The notes under the pieces: model-generated
Seen by the model: only the letters and a program-made list of their open reading frames with translations
What the model was told of the DNA's origin: nothing
Database searches by the model: none
Program-made: the position numbers and the translations under genes
Shown: positions 6,786 through 13,836 of the stretch, one piece after another
How the letters are laid out: every line of letters begins with the position of its first letter
How positions within the stretch are numbered: position 1 is the first letter of the stretch
DNA from: Methanolobus psychrotolerans
GTDB lineage: Archaea > Halobacteriota > Methanosarcinia > Methanosarcinales > Methanosarcinaceae
Direction: 5' to 3'
NCBI RefSeq assembly: GCF_002243045.1
Contig: NZ_MBKP01000024.1
Span: 1-42,298, forward strand
DNA length: 42,298 nucleotides

Positions 6786-6805
6786 TTTATCATATTTTAT
6801 CATAT
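6786..6805 (-). promoter_or_regulatory. Two tandem 10-bp operator-like units, purC promoter
   Basis: On the plus strand TTTATCATAT occurs twice in direct succession. On the gene strand it reads ATATGATAAA twice and sits just upstream of the TATA box, where an activator or a TFB/TBP-blocking repressor could bind. The unit differs from that at purE mainly by T for G or C at the variable positions. Confidence 0.5.
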
Positions 6806-6829
6806 ATTTGAATCGGGTGTATTTTTATA

Positions 6830-7233
6830 ACTATCAATAAATATTATGTGATGTGTTGCATGATATTGGAATATATTTTAGTCCATATAGGGTGATTTTA
6901 ATAGTTTTCTACAAACCAAAAAGTATATTGCTAAATTATGTACCTGGACACAATGACTCAAGAAATATTGATGATTTGTTTCATATCATCTGGCGTAAGC
7001 TCATGATGGATGGGTTTTCTACTTCCTTTGTGTAGTATCAGATGAGATAGTTCAGACTGAAGCTAATTAGATAAGGAACGAATGTGACTGTATATTGGTG
7101 CGAGGGAATGAGTGAAGTTGAGTGCAGGATTGATGAAATGCTGACATGACTCGGGGTAGTAGAACATATGGCAAAGGGAAAGTTCCATATCATACTTTTG
7201 ATGTGTATTTTCCTCTTTATTCTTTAAATGCAG
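6830..7233. other. Gene-poor stretch, unexplained
   Basis: About 400 bp between purC and the membrane regulator gene has no convincing gene. A 60-codon open frame at 6853-7035 has no recognisable motif and no ribosome site. The segment 7070-7190 is G-rich and purine-rich compared with its surroundings, so it may be a decayed element or an RNA. I could not assign it to any family. Confidence 0.4.
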
Positions 7234-8073
7234 TTATACATTTTGATTTAGATCTTCCTCATCTTTACTTTCCTCAAGAATTATCACATTACCCCGACCT
7301 TTCTTGAATTTCCGGACGATGCCACGGCTCTCAAGATCAGACACCATAAGGCTGACCTTGGCTTCGGAATGTCTGACCTTTGCACGCAGTTCCTTCTGAG
7401 TGATTCGGCCATCATTCTTTGAAATGATACTTATTACTTCTCTTAGATCATCTGGCAATCCCTGCCACATATCTGCCGGCATTATCGGATCAAACTCTTC
7501 GTTAGAGATATGGCTGCTTCCATAACTTAAAGTAGACTTGCCACTGCGTTGTTTCACAATATAATAGACTCCTGCGGATAGTATCACAAGAATGAAAAGA
7601 ATACCAATCATGCCCAGAGAAAAGGGACTGGGATCCTGCTCATCATCCTCATCTGAAAAGCTTGCGATCTCATCAAGTTCCTCAAACTCATTTTCACCCA
7701 GAGAATCATAGTATACTGGAAGCAAAATAAGGTCCAGTACATAGTCACCATCACCAGTGACCGTAATTTCTTCTTCTGTGTATGCAACCAGATTATTAGA
7801 ACTGTAAAAACTGGCAGATATAAGATAATCCCCTGGCTCCAGATTAAAAGAATATATGCCGTATTTTGCAAGCATGGACTGGGAAGGCGTGGAATTAACC
7901 TCAATAATAACATCCTCAAGAGGATCAAATGAATCCCACTCATACACCGCACCATGGATAGTTGCTACCTCTGTGGCATTTGAAAATTGCACCCCTCCAA
8001 GTAATATGAGGCAGATTACACCAAGCAGGGCCATTTTTTTGATTAACACAGGATGTATATTTACTAAGTACAC
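7234..8073 (-). CDS. Membrane-anchored winged-helix protein with extracellular beta domain
   Basis: The protein (up to 279 residues) begins with a signal peptide (IKKMALLGVICLILLGGVQFSNA). An extracellular region of about 100 residues resembles a carboxypeptidase-regulatory/PEGA-like beta sandwich (IHGAVYEW...EPGDYLISASFY). An acidic linker, one membrane helix (about 151-172, LGMIGILFILVILSAGVYYIV) and a cytoplasmic winged helix (about 205-270, ITQKELRAKVRHSEAKVSLMVSDLESRGIVRKFKKGRGNVI) follow. This layout is known from archaeal one-component membrane regulators. The start is uncertain: GTG 8073 gives the full frame and ATG 8034 a cleaner signal peptide. Neither has a good ribosome site. A secreted-protein cluster lies beyond it on the other strand. 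Confidence 0.8.
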   Translation of the reverse strand: MYLVNIHPVLIKKMALLGVICLILLGGVQFSNATEVATIHGAVYEWDSFDPLEDVIIEVNSTPSQSMLAKYGIYSFNLEPGDYLISASFYSSNNLVAYTEEEITVTGDGDYVLDLILLPVYYDSLGENEFEELDEIASFSDEDDEQDPSPFSLGMIGILFILVILSAGVYYIVKQRSGKSTLSYGSSHISNEEFDPIMPADMWQGLPDDLREVISIISKNDGRITQKELRAKVRHSEAKVSLMVSDLESRGIVRKFKKGRGNVIILEESKDEEDLNQNV

Positions 8074-8520
8074 CCATATAATAGTTACTTACAATCAAAC
8101 AAAATAACATACCATCAAGCAATTAAAGCCCTTTTAAGTTTTAACCTTAAAGCCTAAACACAAATCATTAAAGAATGAAACTGTAGCAAAGAAAACTGCA
8201 GCAGAGGAAATAGGGGGCCACACAATAAATCAGTTGCTAAGAAGGCACTTAGAGCGAAAACATGACTTATACTAATTAATCTAAAACACAAGTCATCTCC
8301 ATAGTTACTCTAAAGCCTGATAAAGCTTTATCAAGTTAAATAAATCTTTCAAAGACTCCTTTATACCATAAAGTATGCTTAAAGATCCCATAAAGTAAAG
8401 TATGCTTATATCCGGCTTTGCCAATCAGGGAATTGCAGGTGTAAGCTGAGCGCACCACCAACCAAGTATTGCCTGGCTTACATCTATAATACCTACAATA
8501 AGAAAATAGGAGAAAATAAT
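8074..8520. other. Long divergent intergenic region with repeats and inverted repeats
   Basis: No gene is seen in these 447 bp. They contain a perfect 16-bp palindrome (TGATAAAGCTTTATCA, 8318-8333), a short direct repeat (AAAGTATGCTTA, twice around 8370-8410), and a 7-bp stem (TGTAAGC 8440-8446 with GCTTACA 8476-8482, loop 29 nt) just before the secreted DxDGDG gene. If transcription starts from the TATA-like CTTATAT near 8405, the stem lies in a leader. If it starts from TCTATAAT near 8483, the stem is upstream of the promoter. Confidence 0.4.
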
Positions 8521-8847
8521 TTGAAAATAAGAGCATTTACATTGATTGCTGTGGCCATTATGCTTGTCAGTTTATTTACAATAACTGCTATGGCAGCAGA
8601 TCAGCAAAGAGACAGAGATCAAGATTGTACAGGTGTACCTGAAGATGCATTAAGAACACAGACAAGAGCAGGCATCAATGCCGGTGGCATGGTTACTGGG
8701 GTATGTGATAGCAGCAACTGTGATGGAGATGGTGTTTGTGACAGTTTCGTAGACGAAGATGGTGACGGTATCTGCGACAACTGTCAGGGTGATGGAGTAC
8801 CAGATAGACTTCACCAGAAGCTAAGAAATGGTTCATGCCAGGAATAA
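8521..8847 (+). CDS. Small secreted DxDGDG calcium-binding-type protein
   Basis: The 108-residue protein has a signal peptide (MKIRAFTLIAVAIMLVSLFTITAMA) and a short mature domain. Its second half has Asp/Gly loops (CDGDGVCD, DEDGDGICDNC, GDGVPD) like thrombospondin type-3 or EF-hand-type calcium loops. It also has regularly spaced cysteines. The start is TTG at 8521, chosen because AGGAGA lies a few bases upstream and the signal peptide begins right there. It is followed on the same strand by two other exported acidic proteins. The precise role is unknown. Surface location is inferred from the signal peptide. Confidence 0.75.
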   Translation: MKIRAFTLIAVAIMLVSLFTITAMAADQQRDRDQDCTGVPEDALRTQTRAGINAGGMVTGVCDSSNCDGDGVCDSFVDEDGDGICDNCQGDGVPDRLHQKLRNGSCQE

Positions 8848-9006
8848 GAAGGTATTAACAAATTAAAGATAAATTCGGCTAATAAATAGCCGGATATTTT
8901 TATTTGTTGTATATCATAATCTTTATCACTTTCATTTATTATATCAACATAACAACAAAACAAATTGACAAAGAGAAAAAATTAAAAGATAACGTGGGGT
9001 GATCTT

Positions 9007-10389
9007 ATGGAAAAACAAGGATTGAGAATTTTTGCATACTTTGCCGCAGTACTAATGCTGATAAGTGTTCTTTCGGCTGGAGCGCTGGCAGCGTCTGACA
9101 ATGCAAAGAACAATGATGTTAAAGTAGTGACTGGCAACAATGGAAATGGCAACTTGGCTACTGACAACAGCGATGTTGAAGATGATCCTGATGATGACAC
9201 GACACCCACCTATGATAGGGGTCGTGACAGAATAATGGATAACGCATCAGAAGATGCGACCAGAAAGAGGACTGAAAGTATGAATGCTGCATCTGATTAT
9301 AAGGATGCAAAGATCAAGTTTTCCAATATAAAGTCCAAAAATCCAAATCTGGATTCTGAGGAAGCTATTAACACTACCAAGGACTACCTCAATAGTTCTA
9401 TCGATTATATGATCTCACTCCTTGATGAGGAAGATGATGCAGATTACATAGAGGCTTTGGAAGAGGAAAGAGATAGCTTAAAAGATGCAGAGACCAGAAA
9501 GGAACTTGCAGATGCTGCAAAGAACATCAGAAGTATATGGAATGATGCACGCAAGGACCGCGTTGTCACTACAGGGAAAGCCATTGACAATAAGATCAAT
9601 GCAGTTCTTAAGACATCAGAATCACTCATAGTACGTCTTCAGAATGAGATTGCGACTATGAAACAAAATGGTGAAGATGTAGATGATCTTGAGGAAATGC
9701 TTGCCGAATACGAGGGACTCATAGCTGATGCTAGAGAAAAGCAGGAACAGGCAAGAAACATCTACATGTACGGAAATGGCAGTAACGAAGAGAATATCCG
9801 GGAAGCAAACAGGTATCTTGTAGAGGCTGGAGAGGACATCAGAGATGCAAATGCCATTCTCAGGAATATGCTCAAGGAACTCAAGCAGCAGAGAGAAGGA
9901 GTGGTTGTGCTCACAGGAAATAGCTCACTGGCAGCCGAAGGTAATGGTACAGCTGTTATCTCAGGTGATGTTCATATAAATATCACAGCTAACGATTACG
10001 CTAAACTTGTCATAAAAGATCTTGCAGGCAATGCAGAGGTAGATGTAAATAATGCAGTGTATGAGACTTCAAACATAGATTCCGGCAACAGTACCGACAA
10101 CAACCGTGCATTTGTCTTTATGGACCTAACCGGTGATGTATACATTGAAGGAAGCCGCCTTACAGTCATGCTCCAGGGTTCTGATATAGAATTCACAGTC
10201 TATGGAACAGGTACTGCAGTACTTTCCGGAGAAGGAACATATGATGTTGACGGAGAAGATGGCGAGTGGGTAAGCCGCTACATAGACGATGACTCTGAGG
10301 ATGAAGAGGAATCAGAAGACACTCCAGAAGAAGAAACTGAAGAGGAAGATGACAGCACATCTGAAGATGTGAATGCAACTTCGATCTGA
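9007..10389 (+). CDS. Secreted protein: helical domain, beta domain, acidic tail
   Basis: The 460-residue product has a signal peptide (about 1-29, ending SAGALAA). An acidic linker leads to a long charged helical region (about 70-300) with heptad-like stretches (YIEALEEERDSLKDAETRKEL; LIVRLQNEIATMKQNGEDVDDLEEML). A beta-rich, Gly/Asn/Thr-rich domain follows (about 300-420, VVVLTGNSSLAAEGNGTAVISGD...). The last 35-40 residues are almost all Glu/Asp/Ser/Thr. There is no obvious anchor. GGGGTGA precedes the ATG. I do not recognise the family. The gene sits between another exported acidic protein and an acidic lipoprotein gene, which suggests a surface or extracellular function. Confidence 0.8.
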   Translation: MEKQGLRIFAYFAAVLMLISVLSAGALAASDNAKNNDVKVVTGNNGNGNLATDNSDVEDDPDDDTTPTYDRGRDRIMDNASEDATRKRTESMNAASDYKDAKIKFSNIKSKNPNLDSEEAINTTKDYLNSSIDYMISLLDEEDDADYIEALEEERDSLKDAETRKELADAAKNIRSIWNDARKDRVVTTGKAIDNKINAVLKTSESLIVRLQNEIATMKQNGEDVDDLEEMLAEYEGLIADAREKQEQARNIYMYGNGSNEENIREANRYLVEAGEDIRDANAILRNMLKELKQQREGVVVLTGNSSLAAEGNGTAVISGDVHINITANDYAKLVIKDLAGNAEVDVNNAVYETSNIDSGNSTDNNRAFVFMDLTGDVYIEGSRLTVMLQGSDIEFTVYGTGTAVLSGEGTYDVDGEDGEWVSRYIDDDSEDEEESEDTPEEETEEEDDSTSEDVNATSI

Positions 10390-10430
10390 AGGTATCAGAA
10401 AATGAGAAGCGATATAGGAGTTGATGTGAA

Positions 10431-10697
10431 ATGACAACATTAAGAAATATCGTCATCATCGCTGTCCTGCTCTTCTGTGTTCTGTTTTCCGGATGTGCTG
10501 ACAAAGATACAAATGAAGAGGAAGCAGTGACGAATGATACCATGCAGGAAGTAAGTGTTGCAGATGAGGCCCTTAGTGAAGAAATGGTGGGCATTACTGA
10601 TACTGAGATCGAGGATCTGGAAAGTGAGCTTGCAGAGCTTGAAGCACTGATCGCTGAAATGGACCTCGCAGAAGATATCGTAATCGAAGACATATGA
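10431..10697 (+). CDS. Small acidic lipoprotein
   Basis: The 88-residue protein has a lipoprotein signal (MTTLRNIVIIAVLLFCVLFSGC, with lipobox LFSGC and acceptor Cys22) followed by a short, very acidic mature part with repeated Glu/Asp (DLESELAELEALIAEMDLAEDIVIEDI), likely one helix. It starts 41 bp after the secreted acidic protein gene, so the two probably share a transcript, and a strong terminator overlaps its stop codon. Function unknown. Confidence 0.75.
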   Translation: MTTLRNIVIIAVLLFCVLFSGCADKDTNEEEAVTNDTMQEVSVADEALSEEMVGITDTEIEDLESELAELEALIAEMDLAEDIVIEDI

Positions 10698-10721
10698 ATG
10701 ATGTTCATTCATATTTTTTTT
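10692..10721 (+). terminator. Hairpin plus T-tract after the acidic lipoprotein
   Basis: ATATGAATG (10692-10700) pairs perfectly with CATTCATAT (10706-10714) across a 5-nt loop and is followed by a run of T. The stem includes the stop codon of the lipoprotein gene. Confidence 0.8.
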
Positions 10722-10891
10722 AGTTTTATTTTTTACAGTCGCCATATGGGTCAGGATCATTTTTTTAAGTTCGGTGCAATCCCGGTTATTATCTCATGGG
10801 GACTATACATAAAATATGTAGACAATCTTTTTATAGAAGAACAAACCACATATTGACACTTAGAAATGACACCATATCTAAGAGGAAAATT

Positions 10892-11749
10892 ATGGGAAAT
10901 ATGCTCAAAACAACTTTGTTACTTGCCTCCCTTACCGGTCTTCTGGTCATTGTAGGCCGTATGATCGGCGGGATGTCGGGAATGATCATTGCATTTTTAT
11001 TTGCAATTGTCTTAAACTTTGGAAGCTACTGGTATAGTGATAAGATAGTCCTGAAGATGTACCATGCACAGGAAGTAACCGCTGCTGAGGCTCCGCAGCT
11101 CTATGGGATAGTGCAGAAGCTGGCAATGCGTGCAAATCTGCCAATGCCAAAAGTCTATATTGTGAAAACTTCCATGCCAAATGCATTTGCAACCGGCAGG
11201 GATCCACAGCATGCAGCTGTTGCTGCAACCACAGGGATTCTTGAGATTCTTACACCCGAAGAAATTGAAGGTGTGCTGGCCCACGAGCTTGCACACGTAA
11301 AGAACCGTGACACACTGATAAGTGCTGTTGCTGCAACCATTGCAGGTGTTATCACTATGATAGCCACATGGGTTCAGTGGGCAGCCATATTCGGAGGATT
11401 CGGCGGAAGAGACGATGATGGCGGGAATAGTATTATCGGATTCATCGCACTGGCAATTGTGGCCCCACTTGCGGCAACCATCATACAGCTTGCCATTTCA
11501 AGATCAAGGGAGTTTGCCGCTGATGAAGAAGGTGCACGTATCTCACAGAAACCCTGGGCCCTGGCAAGCGCACTTGAGAAACTGGAGTATGGCAGTACCC
11601 ATTACTCACAGCGAAGAGGCGATGTGCGTCCTTCAGAAGCAACTGCACACATGTTCATAGTCAACCCCCTAAAAGGCAATGCCATTATGAACCTGTTCAG
11701 GACACACCCTGTGACAGAAGAGCGTGTCAGACGTCTGAAGGCGATGTGA
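10892..11749 (+). CDS. htpX: HtpX-like membrane zinc metalloprotease (M48)
   Basis: HtpX proteases degrade damaged membrane proteins. The 285-residue protein has two N-terminal membrane helices, the zinc motif HELAH (about 131-135, in [16 protein letters not shown]), two further membrane helices, and the third zinc ligand Glu207 in [14 protein letters not shown]. It ends with the typical [20 protein letters not shown] chose ATG 10892 (AGAGGA upstream, N-terminus as in the family) over an upstream in-frame start at 10796 that adds 32 unlike residues. The gene stands alone after the lipoprotein terminator. Confidence 0.93.
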   Translation: MGNMLKTTLLLASLTGLLVIVGRMIGGMSGMIIAFLFAIVLNFGSYWYSDKIVLKMYHAQEVTAAEAPQLYGIVQKLAMRANLPMPKVYIVKTSMPNAFATGRDPQHAAVAATTGILEILTPEEIEGVLAHELAHVKNRDTLISAVAATIAGVITMIATWVQWAAIFGGFGGRDDDGGNSIIGFIALAIVAPLAATIIQLAISRSREFAADEEGARISQKPWALASALEKLEYGSTHYSQRRGDVRPSEATAHMFIVNPLKGNAIMNLFRTHPVTEERVRRLKAM

Positions 11750-11770
11750 ACAGTGATAATTGATTAACAA

Positions 11771-12205
11771 TTAAAAATTAAAGAGGCTCGTCTGTCCACG
11801 TTCTACGAGGTGGACGACCTCCACATCATTTTCTTCCAGTTTTATAGAAAGATACTGCCTATGACAACCTTTCGGACTTTTTTCCGCACACATTAGTACT
11901 ATTCTGCCATTTTCTTCATTTACTTTTCTGATAAGGTTCATAAGTTTTTCCAGACTATTCTTGAAAATATCAGTCCCCATATACTCGGCATAATTAGAAT
12001 CACGCATCCCTCCTACGCCTTCACAATGAGAATAGATGATTCCGTTCTTTGGGAGAATCGACTCAAGTGACTCCTTATTGTAGTCCTTGAATGTAGACTG
12101 CGGATATCTTCGTATATCCACAAGATAATTCACTTTGTTCTCAATGAGCATACTTATGAAATCGTCAGGCTGACGGTTTCCATATCCTATCGTGTAGCAC
12201 TTCAT
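11771..12205 (-). CDS. DUF488 family protein
   Basis: The protein (144 residues) opens with MKCYTIGYGNRQPDDFISML and contains LVDIRRYPQSTFKDYNKESL and, late, VLMCAEKSPKGCHRQYLS, the Cys/His-containing signature of DUF488. No enzyme activity is established that I can name; nucleic-acid-related roles have been suggested for the family. The ATG at 12205 has GGTGA five bases upstream and gives the family N-terminus. The in-frame ATG at 12217 lies in that ribosome site and is less likely. It is convergent with htpX, with only about 20 bp between the stops. Confidence 0.85.
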   Translation of the reverse strand: MKCYTIGYGNRQPDDFISMLIENKVNYLVDIRRYPQSTFKDYNKESLESILPKNGIIYSHCEGVGGMRDSNYAEYMGTDIFKNSLEKLMNLIRKVNEENGRIVLMCAEKSPKGCHRQYLSIKLEENDVEVVHLVERGQTSLFNF

Positions 12206-12518
12206 TCTTCTCACCATCTATGATAGGTAATGTAAGAAGTGTTATTTTAATTTGACATTGAAGTGTTAATCCGGGAGTCTGATAGAATAACTCATAAAGA
12301 ACTTACAGAGCACATCCCACAGCATCAAAACATTGCCCCTGCTAATCGATAAGAATATCACTGAGAAAGGCCATCTTGTCCATAATTATAGCATATGGGA
12401 GAATTCATATTAGTTTTGTTCAAACTAAAATGTACATCCTTTAAGAAACATATTGGGAACGGCATTTGGAATACATCAAGTCATCACATCTTATTCAAAT
12501 CTGTATAAAGAGGATAAA
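12206..12518. other. Intergenic region upstream of aroA
   Basis: About 300 bp with no supported gene. An inverted repeat TTAGTTT (12410-12416) / AAACTAA (12422-12428) with a 5-nt spacer lies about 90 bp before aroA and could be an operator. A TATA-like CTTTAAG lies near 12440. Confidence 0.35.
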
Positions 12519-13796
12519 ATGAAAGTATCTGTCAGCACTTCGAAGATCAATGGTGAAGTATTTGCACCACCATCTAAAAGTTATACCCACCGGGCAATCA
12601 CAATTGCCGCCCTGTCGGATGAATGTGTGATCCATCGCCCTCTTATGTCAGCAGATACCCTTGCAACAATACGTGCATGTGAGGCATTTGGAGCATGTAT
12701 TGAAAAGTCAGAAGGAAAGCTGTACATAAGAGGAATAAATGGCAAACCTTTTGTCCCCGGTGATGTGATAGATGTTGCAAACTCAGGAACCACTCTGCGT
12801 TTCATGACGGCCATTTCAGCACTTACAAACGGAGTGACTGTGCTTACAGGGGACAACTCCATAAGGAACAGGCCAAACCAGCCGCTTCTGGATGTATTGA
12901 ACAAACTTGGAGTAGAAGCATATTCTACCCGTGGTAATGGATGTGCTCCTCTTGTAGTGCGCGGAGGACTCAAAGGCGGCAGTACAATGATAGATGGCTC
13001 AATAAGCTCACAGTTCATTTCCTCGCTTCTTATTGCGTGTCCTCTTACAACCCAAAGCACAACCCTTTCCCTCAAAGGAGAAATGAAGTCAAGGCCTTAT
13101 GTTGATGTTACCATTGAGTTGATTGGGATGGCAGGCGGTGAGATACTTGTGGAGGAAGGTAATACTACTAAATTCATGATCCCCGCTAACCAAAGATATA
13201 ACTTAAAAGAGTATACGGTCCCCGGTGACTTTTCATCAGCTTCCTACCTGCTGGCTGCCGCAGCACTAACAGGGTCAACAGTTATCGTGAAGAATCTTTT
13301 CCCTTCAAAACAGGGAGATGTGGATATAATCGACGTCCTTGAACGTATGGGCGCGGAAATCTCATGGGATAAGGGGAATGGAGTAGTAAAGGTTACAGGA
13401 AACGGCCTTAAAGGAACAACTTTCGATGCCGGAGCAACACCTGATCTTGTGCCTACAATTGCCGTACTTGCAGCATGTGCTGAAGGTGTTACGGTAATAG
13501 AGAATGCAGAACATGTGCGTTACAAGGAAACTGATAGGCTGCACGCAATGGCACTTGAACTGGCCAAGATGGGCATATCTGTCAAAGAAGAACCGGACCA
13601 GCTGATTATTACTGGTGGTACATTGCAAGGTGCTGAACTGCACGGATGGCATGACCACAGGATAGTGATGGCACTCACAATTGCCGGAATGGTAGCCGGA
13701 GACACAACAATAGATACTGCTGAATCCGTGGAGATATCTTTCCCCAACTTCTTTGAGGAAATGATTTCTCTTGGAGCAAAGGTAACTCTTTTCTGA
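12519..13796 (+). CDS. aroA: 3-phosphoshikimate 1-carboxyvinyltransferase (EPSP synthase)
   Basis: EPSP synthase joins shikimate-3-phosphate and PEP in aromatic amino acid synthesis. The 425-residue protein shows the family motifs: PPSKSYTHRAI near the N-terminus (Lys/Ser binding), SGTTLRFM (the NSGTT phosphate/PEP loop), RNRPNQPLLDVL, DGSISSQFISSLL, PGDFSSASYLL and the late DHRIVMALTIAG and FPNFFEEM. The start at 12519 follows GAGGAT. An in-frame upstream start (12453) would add 22 residues before the conserved N-terminus and is rejected. It stands alone and is convergent with the hydantoinase-type gene, sharing a hairpin terminator. Confidence 0.96.
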   Translation: MKVSVSTSKINGEVFAPPSKSYTHRAITIAALSDECVIHRPLMSADTLATIRACEAFGACIEKSEGKLYIRGINGKPFVPGDVIDVANSGTTLRFMTAISALTNGVTVLTGDNSIRNRPNQPLLDVLNKLGVEAYSTRGNGCAPLVVRGGLKGGSTMIDGSISSQFISSLLIACPLTTQSTTLSLKGEMKSRPYVDVTIELIGMAGGEILVEEGNTTKFMIPANQRYNLKEYTVPGDFSSASYLLAAAALTGSTVIVKNLFPSKQGDVDIIDVLERMGAEISWDKGNGVVKVTGNGLKGTTFDAGATPDLVPTIAVLAACAEGVTVIENAEHVRYKETDRLHAMALELAKMGISVKEEPDQLIITGGTLQGAELHGWHDHRIVMALTIAGMVAGDTTIDTAESVEISFPNFFEEMISLGAKVTLF

Positions 13797-13804
13797 TAAA
13801 ATAA

Positions 13805-13836
13805 GAACAATAGGGAAGATCACTTCCCTGTTATTT
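13805..13836. terminator. Bidirectional hairpin between convergent aroA and the hydantoinase-type gene
   Basis: GGGAAG (13813-13818) pairs with CTTCCC (13823-13828) over a 4-nt loop. The flanking A/T-rich arms extend the stem with a G-T pair. The plus-strand side is followed by TTATTTT and the other strand by TTGTTCTTATTTT, so it can end both transcripts. The stop of the minus-strand gene lies at its edge. Confidence 0.65.

Noticed and set aside
6853-7035. A 60-codon plus-strand open frame in the spacer after purC.
   Set aside because: No recognised domain, no ribosome-binding site and no neighbour support; kept only as part of an unexplained region.
8401-8482. Possible riboswitch before the DxDGDG gene.
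   Set aside because: I compared it with the GEMM (c-di-GMP) and ydaO (c-di-AMP) consensus features I remember and found no convincing match; only a short stem is visible.
10193-10708. A 171-codon minus-strand frame rich in serine, antisense to the secreted acidic protein and lipoprotein.
   Set aside because: Serine/alanine-rich composition is the mirror of the acidic coding strand; the plus-strand genes have signal peptides and ribosome sites.
11758-11772. Hairpin AATTG/CAATT between htpX and the DUF488 gene as terminator.
   Set aside because: Only five A/T-dominated pairs; too weak to call.
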